Notes: generated from the letters alone by a model not told the origin. DNA of 51,720 nt from JACOXT01 sp964372855 (GCA_964372855.1 CAYJRY010000003.1:1-51720); one strand, 5' to 3'; shown: positions 33,476 through 42,574, counted from the stretch's first letter. Numbers and translations are program-made.

Positions 33476-34297
33476 ATGAAAAAGATTTTAGTGTTTATTC
33501 TTCCAATACTTATATCAATAAGTATCTTTTTGGGTATCATATATTATTTTGAATTAGGCTCAAGAAAAGGAGCTCTTCAAGTTAATTCCACTCCCAAAAG
33601 TAAAGTTTACCTGAATGATAAACTGGTTGGGGAAACACCTTTGTGTCTGTGTAAAGACCCAAATCTTCTAAAAGTGGGAGATTACACGATTAGACTTACT
33701 CCAGCAAATAATCTAAATCCATTTGAGGAAAAAATAAATATCAACAAATCTACAGTAACCGTTGTTGATAAAATCTTTATCAATAAGAGTAATTCTGAGG
33801 GAAGTATTGTCTCCCTTTCTCCAATAAAAAGTAAGGATGATGCTGAAATTATGGTCGAAACATTACCTTCGAATGCAAATATTTTTTTGGATGAAAAACC
33901 AGTTGGTATATCAAATATAGTCTTAAAAAATGTCGACGCTTCGGATCACGATCTTAGAATTACTCATAAAGGATATAAAGATAAGTTACTAAAAATTAAA
34001 ACAACCTTGGGTTATAGATTAGTCTCAAAAGTTTATTTGGAGGCAATGCCAAAGAATGAAGTCGCGACTAAATCAGCATTAATCTCAAGGGTATTAATAC
34101 TTGACACGCCAGTTGGATTTTTAAGAGTAAGAGAATCAAGTTCTTTATCGTCTACTGAGATTGGTAAAGTTACGCCAGGAGAAATTTACGAATTATTGGA
34201 TGAGAAAGAAGGTTGGTTTGAGATTAAACTAAGCTCACCCTCTGGGGCTATAACGAGTGGCTGGATAAGTTCTACATATGCTGAAAAACAAAAATAA
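33476..34297 (+). CDS. PEGA and SH3 domain extracytoplasmic protein
   Basis: 273 aa. N-terminal membrane helix (about residues 5-25). Two PEGA domains: LQVNSTPKSKVYLNDKLVGETP (about 32-85) and VETLPSNANIFLDEKPVGIS (about 120-175). A bacterial SH3 (SH3_3-like) domain follows (VGFLRVRESSSLSSTEIGKVTPGEIYELLDEKEGWFEIKL, about 213-270, key LRVRESSS and GWFEI). PEGA domains bind surface polysaccharide or protein and SH3_3 domains bind cell-wall peptides, so this is probably a cell-wall-binding envelope protein. It ends one base before the convergent UbiA-like gene. Confidence 0.8.
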   Translation: MKKILVFILPILISISIFLGIIYYFELGSRKGALQVNSTPKSKVYLNDKLVGETPLCLCKDPNLLKVGDYTIRLTPANNLNPFEEKININKSTVTVVDKIFINKSNSEGSIVSLSPIKSKDDAEIMVETLPSNANIFLDEKPVGISNIVLKNVDASDHDLRITHKGYKDKLLKIKTTLGYRLVSKVYLEAMPKNEVATKSALISRVLILDTPVGFLRVRESSSLSSTEIGKVTPGEIYELLDEKEGWFEIKLSSPSGAITSGWISSTYAEKQK

Positions 34298-35242
34298 TTA
34301 AGAACCAATAAGGTAGATTATAGAAATAACTAGAAAAACCCAAATTATAACGGTTGCTAGAAGAGGTTTATCTGAAAGAAGAACTCTTTCCGGACTTTCT
34401 CCCTCATGCTTTTCATATATATCTTGTAAATATCGCATGAGTCCATACACAACAGGAGCAATGGTTATCATCAGCCATTTTTTGTGGAAAAAAGCTGGCA
34501 AAAAATCTGGCAGAAGAATGTCAATGTTTATTTTAAATCCAATTGGGTTTTCCAAAAAAGTAAAAAGTGAGTAAGAAATAAATGTGGATGTTGCAAATAC
34601 CGAAGCATAGACATCAAGAAGCCTATCAGAATAATGAGAAAGTGTTTTCCTGATATCGGCAATATTCAAAGATTTGTTTTGAGAAACAAGAGTTAACTCA
34701 GACCTTCGCTTGCCGATTGCCAAAAAAAGTGAGAGTGATATTGTTGTCAAAAGAAGCCATACAGAAATATGAAATCCACCTGCTAGCGCTCCGGCATAAA
34801 CTCTTAGGATATAACCGCTTGCAATAGCTAGGATATCTATAACAGCTAATGTTTTAAGAATAGTTGAATAAAAAAATTGAATGAGTAAATATATGATTGA
34901 TAAGATGAAAAAAGTAGGATTTATTGTTATGGCAACAGTCAATGATCCGATTATTAAAACTGTTGCGACTAAACGGGCATAGTTTAGAGATAAATCATTA
35001 TGCGCAAGAGGCCGAAATCTTTTAAACGGATGAAGTCTATCTTTTTTTATGTCAAAAATATCATTTATTATATAGCTTGCCGATGATAAGCCACAAAAAA
35101 CTAGAAAAGCTAAGATAGTTATTTGTAAATATTTGAAATTGAAAAGCTCTCCAGAGAAGGTTATTGCTGCAAAAATTGCAAAATTTTTTATCCATTGCCT
35201 AGGCCGAGTAAGTTTTAGCGTATAGTAAAATAATTTCGTCAT
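34298..35242 (-). CDS. UbiA-family polyprenyl-phosphate phosphoribosyltransferase (DPPR synthase-like)
   Basis: 314 aa, about 8-9 membrane helices. TRPRQWIKNFAIF near the N-terminus and ASYIINDIFDIKKDRLHPFKRFRPLA (the first Asp-rich motif, NDxxDxxxDRxHPxKxxRP) are typical of the branch containing mycobacterial Rv3806c, which transfers 5-phosphoribose from PRPP to decaprenyl phosphate. A second Asp-type loop is less clear; GKRRSEL follows. The product would be a lipid-linked pentose donor for arabinan-like polymers. Other UbiA enzymes (menaquinone, haem O) are the alternatives. Last gene of the operon, overlapping the WecA-like gene by 4 bp. Confidence 0.78.
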   Translation of the reverse strand: MTKLFYYTLKLTRPRQWIKNFAIFAAITFSGELFNFKYLQITILAFLVFCGLSSASYIINDIFDIKKDRLHPFKRFRPLAHNDLSLNYARLVATVLIIGSLTVAITINPTFFILSIIYLLIQFFYSTILKTLAVIDILAIASGYILRVYAGALAGGFHISVWLLLTTISLSLFLAIGKRRSELTLVSQNKSLNIADIRKTLSHYSDRLLDVYASVFATSTFISYSLFTFLENPIGFKINIDILLPDFLPAFFHKKWLMITIAPVVYGLMRYLQDIYEKHEGESPERVLLSDKPLLATVIIWVFLVISIIYLIGS

Positions 35243-36270
35243 ATGTTTTTTTTAAGCACTCGATTTAGGAAAAGCAATGTACCCAGAACAACAACCATAA
35301 GCATTATTATTGCAAATAGTTTTCCTTTACTAGACAGAATAAGAGCGAGTGATCCCAATATAGCAGAGTTTGTCCAGTAAAACAACGCAATGCCTCTTTG
35401 ACTTACACCAATACCTAGCAATAAGTGATGGAGGTGTTTCTTATCATGCCAGAAAGGTGAGCGTCCGGAAAGCAAACGTCTGATAATCGTGAAGATTCCA
35501 TCTGTCATAGGAATTCCCATTACCAAAATAGCAGTTGCTAATTTAGCCCCAGAAAGTATAGAGGCTGCGCTTAGAAGAAGATAGACTGCAGTTGCACCAT
35601 AACCCGGAAATATACGTGCAGGATAAAAATTGAATATTAAGAAACCTAACGCTGCACCCGCTATAATAAAGGATAAATTTGCACTTAGCATATTTGCGTA
35701 ATCAAAATTAGCAAACCTTAGACTTAAAATTCCAATTACAAAAGCTGATATTGCAACAATTCCAGGCATTTGACCATCCACACCTTTACTCCAATTCAAC
35801 ATGTTCATCACCCAAACTATCCAGAAAATTGCAAGGATATCAGAAAGTGTAAAGATCGTGACTTTTATTGAATCTAAATATATTATCCCACCAAAAGGAT
35901 TAGTAATATAGGGAATACTAATTCCAGATAAAACAACAATTAAAGCAGAAGCTATATTAGCTACAAATCTAGCGTACGGAGAGATATCGTATAGATCATC
36001 CATTATTCCAACAATTAGCGAAATTAATGAGGCTACAAAAAGAGCAATTGTAATTTTTGTAATTGGAAGGAAAAACAAACAGGTTACAAAAATACCCAGA
36101 AATAAGGGAATTCCTCCCCCTCTTGGTATTGGTTTTGAGTGTATAACTGCCGGATGTTTGCGTTTGCCTGGATCATCAAGTAAACCAATTTTTTTAATTA
36201 TTTTTATCGATAAAAATGTAAGTATTACAGTTAACAGAAAAGAAACAAAAAAGGCAAGCTGCAAAGTCAT
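35239..36270 (-). CDS. Polyprenyl-phosphate GlcNAc/HexNAc-1-phosphate transferase (WecA/TagO/MraY family)
   Basis: 343 aa, about 10-11 membrane helices. Starts polyprenyl-linked polymer synthesis by moving a sugar-1-phosphate from a UDP-sugar to polyprenyl phosphate. Motifs: DPGKRKHPAVIHSKPIPRGGGI, the Asp pair in GIMDDLYD, NMLNWSKGVDGQMPG (catalytic NxxD-type segment) and the C-terminal HDKKHLHHLLL, the His-rich HxH motif of the WecA/TagO branch. MraY would lack this HHLLL motif, so WecA/TagO-like is favoured. Operonic with the UbiA-like gene. Confidence 0.88.
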   Translation of the reverse strand: MTLQLAFFVSFLLTVILTFLSIKIIKKIGLLDDPGKRKHPAVIHSKPIPRGGGIPLFLGIFVTCLFFLPITKITIALFVASLISLIVGIMDDLYDISPYARFVANIASALIVVLSGISIPYITNPFGGIIYLDSIKVTIFTLSDILAIFWIVWVMNMLNWSKGVDGQMPGIVAISAFVIGILSLRFANFDYANMLSANLSFIIAGAALGFLIFNFYPARIFPGYGATAVYLLLSAASILSGAKLATAILVMGIPMTDGIFTIIRRLLSGRSPFWHDKKHLHHLLLGIGVSQRGIALFYWTNSAILGSLALILSSKGKLFAIIMLMVVVLGTLLFLNRVLKKNI

Positions 36271-36271
36271 A

Positions 36272-36625
36272 TTAAAGAATACGTATTATAGTTCTTATTA
36301 TAAAAAGAAAAGTGAGTAGCGAAATAAGAAGAGTTGTTCCAGCTAATAAGCGCGATACAAGGGGTATGCTTTTATAAATTAAACTTGATGTAATTAAGTT
36401 TATAACAAAGAATAGTACTGAAATAAAAATAGGAATAAATATTGTGAGAGTTATACCTAGTCTTTCTTCTCCCCATGGGAGTTGATTAAAAATGGGGATA
36501 AATGGAGGTAAATGATTATAAAAAAAAGCGGTGAATATAAATGCAATTATTATAACCACTAGAGACATTAAAAATCCCCAATTTGTAGTTTTATCTTCTA
36601 TAACATCTTTAAAAAATTCTTTCAT
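36272..36625 (-). CDS. Small three-helix membrane protein (DUF1648-like)
   Basis: 117 aa from ATG 36625; GTG 36637 is the alternative. Three membrane helices (about residues 17-39, 63-87 and 92-115). The loop NHLPPFIPIFNQLPWGEERLG resembles the conserved LPxxIPxH/FNxxG loop of DUF1648 proteins. Function unknown. Starts 17 nt inside the upstream GT gene and ends 1 bp before the WecA-like start, so it is a clear operon member. Confidence 0.6.
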   Translation of the reverse strand: MKEFFKDVIEDKTTNWGFLMSLVVIIIAFIFTAFFYNHLPPFIPIFNQLPWGEERLGITLTIFIPIFISVLFFVINLITSSLIYKSIPLVSRLLAGTTLLISLLTFLFIIRTIIRIL

Positions 36626-38075
36626 AGACTGATGCACCGTTAATATTTATTTTATTGAAATATTCAGATAAGGAGAAAGGATAAGGTTTCTGATCGGGCA
36701 TAATTATAATAAATTTAGGTTTTGTTTTTTCAAGCGCAACTTTAGTCGTATATAGTCCATCTTTATAATTTGAAATGTGATACTCAACAATATACTTTGT
36801 TGCGGGTGCAACATTGGATAATTTGTATAATTGAGCATTGTTTCCCCAAATAAAGATTGAGTCATCTTTGTTAAGCTTGGGCTTTATGAAAAATGAAATT
36901 TCATAATCAATTGTCGTATTTTTATCAAAAAAAGAATAATAGGACATGGAGTTAATATTACCAGAAATATAACCCACGAAATTTAAATAGTAAAGAAATG
37001 TTTTTTTTAAGCCAAAAAAATTAAAATTTGTGAGTAGAATTATTAGAACTAATAATGTAATAACTATAATTTTTTTTTGATATTTCCTGTCAACAAATAA
37101 TTCTCCAAGCATAAGTGATAAACTAGGCAGTAAAACAATCATGTAATGGGTGTAGGGACGCTGAGAGAAAAGAGCATTGAAAATGGAAAATGTCAGCCAA
37201 ATTAAAATAAATAGTAAAGACTTGGTAAGATGTTTTTTTCTTACGTAAAGATAATAAATTATTGATATCAAGATTATAAACTTAAGAAAAATTAATAAGG
37301 GGATATTTCCTAGAATGGTATTTTCATAATTTACATAAGATATGTTTGACGTAAATACTGCGAAAATAAAATCAGAAAATGCTCCTTTATACAGGAAATA
37401 TATTGATGTAATAACTATTGGGATAAGGAGACTAACAGTAAATAGCTTCAGTTTTGAAAGAACAATTTGATTGGATTTTGTGTTAACAAATAAATAAAAA
37501 GTTAAAAAAGCAATAAAATCAAAAATCGCAACAGCCTTAAAAAGAAAAGCAATGCCCAAAAGGAATCCGGAAATTAAAAATTTTAAAAACTTACCGTTCG
37601 ATTGAACTGCACTATAGACTAAAAGCGAGGACAATGTAATTGGTAGAAGCATAAAGTTTTCTGCGTTTGCGATATTTCCTTCAATTAAAGGAAGGCTGAA
37701 AAATAAAGCAAATACCGAGGTTGCTATAAAACAAGCTATTTTGGCTAATTTATGGTCCTCATAAACCCTTCTTGCAAGATAGAAAAAAGAAGTGACTGTA
37801 AAAATACCAAAAATTAATGATAAAAGTCTGACTAGAAATTGATCAGACTTCAGAATTGAGTAAATTATATATAGCAATGGTAGTTTATTATCAAATATTT
37901 CTTTATATAGTATTTTCCCTTTATTTAGAGCAATACCAATTGATTGATAGATTCCTTCATCTCCATACCAGTATGGTTCATAGAGAGAAGGGAATCTAAG
38001 TAGGAAAAATATGAGAGTTATAAAAAGCAGAAACCAATAGCTTACATTATCTTTAAGTGCTTCAATTCCTTTCAT
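36609..38075 (-). CDS. GT39-like membrane glycosyltransferase
   Basis: 488 aa from ATG 38075; a TTG at 38084 gives three more residues. About 11 membrane helices. The loop-1 motif is YWYGDEGIYQSIGIALNKGKILYKEIFDNKLPLLY, with Asp-Glu in GDEG and the DNKxPxLY pattern of PMT_2-type enzymes. A C-terminal extracytoplasmic part (DDSIFIWGNNAQLYKLSN) follows. It would use a polyprenyl-linked sugar donor, possibly made by the UbiA/WecA-like enzymes of the same operon. Donor sugar and acceptor are unknown. Confidence 0.82.
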   Translation of the reverse strand: MKGIEALKDNVSYWFLLFITLIFFLLRFPSLYEPYWYGDEGIYQSIGIALNKGKILYKEIFDNKLPLLYIIYSILKSDQFLVRLLSLIFGIFTVTSFFYLARRVYEDHKLAKIACFIATSVFALFFSLPLIEGNIANAENFMLLPITLSSLLVYSAVQSNGKFLKFLISGFLLGIAFLFKAVAIFDFIAFLTFYLFVNTKSNQIVLSKLKLFTVSLLIPIVITSIYFLYKGAFSDFIFAVFTSNISYVNYENTILGNIPLLIFLKFIILISIIYYLYVRKKHLTKSLLFILIWLTFSIFNALFSQRPYTHYMIVLLPSLSLMLGELFVDRKYQKKIIVITLLVLIILLTNFNFFGLKKTFLYYLNFVGYISGNINSMSYYSFFDKNTTIDYEISFFIKPKLNKDDSIFIWGNNAQLYKLSNVAPATKYIVEYHISNYKDGLYTTKVALEKTKPKFIIIMPDQKPYPFSLSEYFNKININGASVYERIF

Positions 38076-38084
38076 GAAGAGCAA

Positions 38085-39578
38085 CTATAGTTTTTCTGTG
38101 ACTTTATATTCAATTTTTTTACCAATCATTAAACGGGTATGAGAAATAAGTGCTGGGAGAGTTGAAAGAAAGAATCCAACTACCGGGAGAAATAGAAATT
38201 CTAGAAGAAATAAAAATTTTCTCAATCTGGAAGCTGCAGCGTTTTTTGGTCTATTTTGGAAATCAATAAATATCATGGCAAAAGTTGCGACCAAACAAAA
38301 AGTCAAAATAATTCCTGCTAAACTAGGTAATTTATAACCCAGTGTTGTTCTTGAAAAGACCGGGTTTATTAAGGGGATGATATTTGCAGCCACTGTGATT
38401 ACAAACCAATTTACAGGCCAGAGAAAATGATCCAAAAGAACATGGAAAAGCATTATTGTCTTTCTGAAAAAAGGAACATTGGGAACTGTTAGCCACCATT
38501 TGATAAATAGCGGATCATCCGATACTCCCCATGACCAACGCTGTTCCTGTTGGTATTTACTTTTTAGGGTTTTCCAATAACTTGAAGAACGAGGTGAATC
38601 CATGGATGTTTTTAAAAATATCGGCTCAACCCAAGCTTGGCCATGAAGTTTGTAAAAAACTTTAAAGAATATTCGATAGTCTTCAGGAATTACATCGGTA
38701 TCCCAAAACCCGACTTTTTTAAGAAGGTTAAAAGATAGCGAATATGTTGAATTAGATATAAGCCTATCTCCCTGAACTAAGACCGCTGTTCTCCACAAAC
38801 TTCCAAAAAATGCAATAATACGAACAGGAGCAGGTATTTTCCAGAAATTGTTATGATACACATTTGCCGACTGCCAAAATTTATTATATGGATGGGGATC
38901 AGTTAAAAATTTGTATGTTAAATATGAAAAGTATTGTTTGTCAAATATAGAGTCAGCATCAACTGATGAAACAGTTGTAAAATTTAAATCTAGGGTATCA
39001 TCTCGTAAAAGTTTTTGATAAATCATTTTGGCAGCATAAGATTGATTTGAAGATTTACCTTTTACTTCTCCTTGAATGTCCGGGTGATATGTTGCTAAAA
39101 TAGCACCGAATGTGTTTTTGAATTCGTTAATCAAAATATTTGCTTTTTCTTTAGCATTTTTTTCTCTCTGTTCCATTCCTAGAACAACTAAAAGACGTTT
39201 TTTAGGAAATGTTTGATTTGAAATTGAGTAAAGAGTATCTCTTAGCTTTTCAATAGATTCAGTAAAGTTAGGAATTATTATGACATGCGTAACTCTTTCA
39301 AAGTTACTAAGTTTCTTTGCTTTTTCCAGCCAATTTTCTTTTTCGGAGTCTCTTATTTTTTTTGATGCTATATATGCAGAAATTGCAAGAGAAAAAGATT
39401 TATATAGCCAATATACATCAAAAAACAATATAAAATATGCAACAACAAAAGGAATAGTTAAAGATCCCCAAATAGGAAAAAGAATGAGAGTCCAGGAGGC
39501 AATACCTGGAAACATCTCCAGAAACCTTTGCGTTTTGATTGGATAACGTGTAAAAATTATCTGAAAGAATTTAGTCAT
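38085..39578 (-). CDS. Family 2 glycosyltransferase, membrane-bound (cellulose-synthase-like)
   Basis: 497 aa. Two N-terminal membrane helices (about 23-60), a cytoplasmic GT-A domain and four or five C-terminal helices. Visible motifs: VIIPNFTESIEKLRDTLYSISNQ (GT2 start), VSSVDADSIFD (DxD-like, binds the nucleotide-sugar and metal), IPEDYRIFFK (the ED catalytic-base motif) and QEQRWSWG (the QxxRW motif of processive GT2 enzymes). It could make a polyprenyl-phosphate sugar or polymerise a glycan. Overlaps the tatD stop (ATGA). Confidence 0.85.
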   Translation of the reverse strand: MTKFFQIIFTRYPIKTQRFLEMFPGIASWTLILFPIWGSLTIPFVVAYFILFFDVYWLYKSFSLAISAYIASKKIRDSEKENWLEKAKKLSNFERVTHVIIIPNFTESIEKLRDTLYSISNQTFPKKRLLVVLGMEQREKNAKEKANILINEFKNTFGAILATYHPDIQGEVKGKSSNQSYAAKMIYQKLLRDDTLDLNFTTVSSVDADSIFDKQYFSYLTYKFLTDPHPYNKFWQSANVYHNNFWKIPAPVRIIAFFGSLWRTAVLVQGDRLISNSTYSLSFNLLKKVGFWDTDVIPEDYRIFFKVFYKLHGQAWVEPIFLKTSMDSPRSSSYWKTLKSKYQQEQRWSWGVSDDPLFIKWWLTVPNVPFFRKTIMLFHVLLDHFLWPVNWFVITVAANIIPLINPVFSRTTLGYKLPSLAGIILTFCLVATFAMIFIDFQNRPKNAAASRLRKFLFLLEFLFLPVVGFFLSTLPALISHTRLMIGKKIEYKVTEKL

Positions 39579-40372
39579 ATATTAAATATCTTTCTAGCAT
39601 TAATACTTGTTTGTTCAGACACTTTTAGAAATGATTCTTCTTTAAGATTAGCTATAAATTTACCTATAAGTATAACATATTCTGGCTTGTTTTTGGTTCC
39701 TCTTAGAGGCTGCGGTGTTAAATAAGGGCTATCTGTTTCAGTCACGATTTTATCAAGCGGAGTGTATTTTACAAGTTCTTTTAGCTCAACTGTTTCTCCA
39801 GGCGGCAGTCCTTTATAAGTGATATTCCCATCAAATCCTATATAAAAACCCAAGTTAAGAACTTTTTTAAGATAATCTAAATCTCCTGACATACAATGAA
39901 ACATGCCGGGAGGGTTTAGTAAACTTGATTTATGACTTAATAGTATATTAAGAATTTCCGCTCCTGCATGGCGATTATGTATTTGAAGCGGTAATTTGAG
40001 TTTATAAGCAAGCTCGATTTGTTTAGTGAATACATTCTCTTGAATATTTGGATCTACAATACCATTCGATTTGTATCTAAAAAAATCCATGCCAATCTCT
40101 CCAATTGCCACTACTTTTTTCGAGCTTTTAGCGAGTATCTCGAGTTCTTTCTCCCAACCTTCCTCTAATTTATCTGCATGATGGGGATGAATACCAATAA
40201 TTGAATACAAATTTTCGTATTTATTTGCTAGCTCAACAGCTTTTATACTTGAATCAATTTTGGTACCAACATTAATAATCTTACTTACGCCAGCATTGAA
40301 TGCACTTTTAATAACTTCATCGTAGTCTTTTTCGAATGCATGAAAATTCAAATGACAATGAACATCAACCAT
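39575..40372 (-). CDS. tatD: TatD-family metal-dependent hydrolase/DNase
   Basis: 265 aa from ATG 40372 (MVDVHCHLNF); a TTG at 40378 is the longer alternative. TIM-barrel amidohydrolase-like deoxyribonuclease. Metal ligands are visible: DVHCH (HxH), GEIGMDFFR (Glu), QIHNRHAG (His), FHCMSGD (His) and TETDSPYLTP (Asp). First gene of the envelope operon; its own extended -10 (TGA-TAATAT) ends 6 nt before the ATG. Its link to the glycosyltransferases is positional only. Length normal for TatD. Confidence 0.93.
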   Translation of the reverse strand: MVDVHCHLNFHAFEKDYDEVIKSAFNAGVSKIINVGTKIDSSIKAVELANKYENLYSIIGIHPHHADKLEEGWEKELEILAKSSKKVVAIGEIGMDFFRYKSNGIVDPNIQENVFTKQIELAYKLKLPLQIHNRHAGAEILNILLSHKSSLLNPPGMFHCMSGDLDYLKKVLNLGFYIGFDGNITYKGLPPGETVELKELVKYTPLDKIVTETDSPYLTPQPLRGTKNKPEYVILIGKFIANLKEESFLKVSEQTSINARKIFNI

Positions 40373-40378
40373 ATCCAA

Positions 40379-40384
40379 ATATTA
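40379..40384 (-). promoter_or_regulatory. Extended -10 box of the tatD operon
   Basis: TGA-TAATAT on the minus strand, 6 nt before ATG 40372. The choice of ATG rather than the TTG at 40378 follows from it, because the TTG lies at the box itself. Confidence 0.55.
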
Positions 40385-40455
40385 TCAGATTTCTTTACAC
40401 TTTTTTTACATAAACTTTGTTGAATATATATGTGCGCATGAGAGTATCTGAGCAT

Positions 40456-40539
40456 ATGAATAATATAGATATACTTCTTACAATGGGAAGTATGGCAGCA
40501 TTTTATATCCTTTTTAGATTGCAAAATAAGGCGGGATAA
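40456..40539 (+). CDS. Possible 27-aa hydrophobic small protein
   Basis: MNNIDILLTMGSMAAFYILF with a short basic tail: one possible membrane helix. It lies in a 321-bp space without other genes (40373-40693), between divergent promoters. No homologue is recognised and no clear ribosome-binding site is seen. It may be chance. Confidence 0.25.
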   Translation: MNNIDILLTMGSMAAFYILFRLQNKAG

Positions 40540-40542
40540 ATT

Positions 40543-40686
40543 ATGAAAATACCATTTTTAATAAAGATAAAACGACAGGATAAAAAGCAGTCAAATCAAA
40601 GACTGCTTTTTAAGATCTGTAGAGAGCAATTTAAAAAATTGGTAAGACTTGGGCTAGATATCCCTATAACTTCGCCCTCATATTAG
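40543..40686 (+). CDS. Possible 47-aa basic small protein
   Basis: Starts 3 bp after the preceding small frame: MKIPFLIKIKRQDKKQSNQR and a Lys/Arg-rich continuation. It contains the terminator hairpin at 40582-40611 in its coding sequence, which argues against translation. Not recognised. Confidence 0.18.
   Translation: MKIPFLIKIKRQDKKQSNQRLLFKICREQFKKLVRLGLDIPITSPSY
40582..40611. terminator. Strong bidirectional terminator hairpin
   Basis: AAAAAGCAGTC and GACTGCTTTTT form a perfect 11-bp stem with an 8-nt loop and T-runs on both strands. On the minus strand it lies 83 bp past the phosphorylase stop and is the obvious end of that transcript. The rest of 40373-40693 shows only the tatD promoter and two doubtful small frames. 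Confidence 0.85.
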
Positions 40687-40693
40687 TAAGTTT

Positions 40694-42574
40694 TTAAAAT
40701 TTTGAAGGAAAACCAAGGTTTATATAATCTGCCTCCATTCTCGCGCCGGAAATAATAGGAAGATAAGCTGCAAGTTGCTGTGTTATATAATCTTTCCATG
40801 CATCATCCGAATCTTGTATATTTGCAGCTTTTCTCATTTGTTGATATAAAGAGTCTACCTCATCATTATAATTATCCCCGTTAATCTGAAGATAACTAGG
40901 TCTAAAATTGGAATTTCCTTTTTCTTCAGCTTCTACTGTTAAATCAGCAATTCCTCCATCATCAGTTGAAATTAAAATAACATTATTAAGTATATCTTTT
41001 TCCCACGAAGTTCCGCACGCTTCAGTGGTAATTCTTCTTCCTCTTGAGTCTTTTACAACTGGTGTATTAATAGATATATCTGCTCCATGAACTAAAACTC
41101 TAGCTAAATCTTCGTCATAATTTTGTATAAAATGCACTCTTTCTTTAAGAACTGGATTTTTATCAACTATATCTAAGATCCTTTTGAGTTCAAAGATCAT
41201 GTTTGTATCTGAAGGGTGAGCATTCCCAGCCATAATAAGATGACTGTTTTCCTCTTTGAGAATGTTTGCAAGTTTTTCTGGATGTTCAAACAACATACCC
41301 GGTCTTTTATAGTCTGCAATCCTTCTTCTCCAATTAAAAATTTTGGCATCATGCGGAATATTCACTACATTTCCATATTGATCTTGTCTTTCCTTCAGAG
41401 CTTCAATCAGTCTTATTTTTGCAGCTTTTTTTATTCGCCTTAGTTCCGAAACATCTATATAGTTTATATTTTCAACAAAATCTCGCATTGGTAAGTCAAA
41501 ATCATCAATAACCCCGCTTCTTCTGTATAATTCTAAAATATCTGGGTCTCCCCAACGCGTTAATGATATGCCATTCGTTACTTCTTCAAACTTAACTTCA
41601 TTACCATCATAATCCTTATAAGCCCTACTTGCTTCTCTTGCATGCGCTTTACTAACTCCATTCTTTTTGCTGGATAAATCAATAGCAAGAGTACTTAGTT
41701 TTATACTTCCTCCTTTTCCATGGATTTTATTTCTTAACCATTGTTTAACTTCAACGCTTGTTATATTTGGAAAAACAAAATGCTCAAATTGTCTTAAATC
41801 AAACTCTGCTTCAGCTGCTTGAACAAGGGTATGATTTGTATAAATGGTTTTTTCTTTATTCTCAATTAAGGCTTTTGCAAATATCGCTAAAGGCTCGGCT
41901 TCAGGATGAGTGGATTTTAATTCTTGCACTCTGGCATCTAACCGAGCTAATGCAGCAAAAACAGTGGGAGCTTCATTCAATTGCTGATTCATCGATGGTT
42001 TTACTCCTAGCAAATTCAATGCTTTCCACCCTCCAAAACCTAAAGCTATTTCTTGATAAAATCTATGGTCGCTGTTATTAAAATCTTGATATAGCTCCCC
42101 AATATTAGGTTCCGAAACAGTTAATATTGTTACGCTACCCTCTTTTTTTACGAAAATTCCCAAGGGGACTTTATCGTGAACTTTAGTTCGTATCTGCGTT
42201 TCTCCAACCTTGTTAAAACCTCTTTCTTCAGGAGTTATTCTTTGTCTTGTTTCTTTTTGTTGAAAATTTTCTATTTTATGAGACCGTTCCAGAGTATAAA
42301 ATGGTGTTACTACTACCATTGGAATCTCAAGTTTTTCCGCAATTTCTACAGTATCTGAAGCCAACATGCCAAGCCCGCCTTGCCCCTTTATATCTTTTCT
42401 ATAAATTTCCATAGTCCAATACGACCAAGGATTTTCCGAAGTTATAATTTCTTTTAATTCACTTCTTCCTATTCTATCCAAAAAAACAGGGAATCTGCGG
42501 GTTTCATGCGCTTCGACGAAAGAACCTTTGAAGACTTTTGTATCTCTTCTTTCTAAGGCCTCAACAGAAGGCAT
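40694..42574 (-). CDS. Divergent short alpha-glucan (glycogen/maltodextrin) phosphorylase, GT35
   Basis: 626 aa, short against 700-850 for the family. It would release glucose 1-phosphate from alpha-1,4-glucan with pyridoxal phosphate. Matching blocks: KGQGGLGMLASDTVEIA (family GGLGxLAGD), LNEAPTVFAALARL (NEGHxAFxxLE), YTNHTLVQAAEAEFD (TxHTPVxAG), EEVTNGISLTRW, FNWRRRIADYKRPGMLFEHPEKL (ARRxxxYKR), LIMAGNAHPSD, FIQNYDEDLARVLVHGADISINTP and TTEACGTSWEKDILNNVILISTDDGGIADL. The Lys of GTSWEK aligns with the PLP-binding Lys of GTSxMK. Some family residues are changed (APT for GHS, LVQ for PVP). Substrate could be a storage glucan or an imported oligosaccharide. Confidence 0.8.
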   Translation of the reverse strand: MPSVEALERRDTKVFKGSFVEAHETRRFPVFLDRIGRSELKEIITSENPWSYWTMEIYRKDIKGQGGLGMLASDTVEIAEKLEIPMVVVTPFYTLERSHKIENFQQKETRQRITPEERGFNKVGETQIRTKVHDKVPLGIFVKKEGSVTILTVSEPNIGELYQDFNNSDHRFYQEIALGFGGWKALNLLGVKPSMNQQLNEAPTVFAALARLDARVQELKSTHPEAEPLAIFAKALIENKEKTIYTNHTLVQAAEAEFDLRQFEHFVFPNITSVEVKQWLRNKIHGKGGSIKLSTLAIDLSSKKNGVSKAHAREASRAYKDYDGNEVKFEEVTNGISLTRWGDPDILELYRRSGVIDDFDLPMRDFVENINYIDVSELRRIKKAAKIRLIEALKERQDQYGNVVNIPHDAKIFNWRRRIADYKRPGMLFEHPEKLANILKEENSHLIMAGNAHPSDTNMIFELKRILDIVDKNPVLKERVHFIQNYDEDLARVLVHGADISINTPVVKDSRGRRITTEACGTSWEKDILNNVILISTDDGGIADLTVEAEEKGNSNFRPSYLQINGDNYNDEVDSLYQQMRKAANIQDSDDAWKDYITQQLAAYLPIISGARMEADYINLGFPSKF

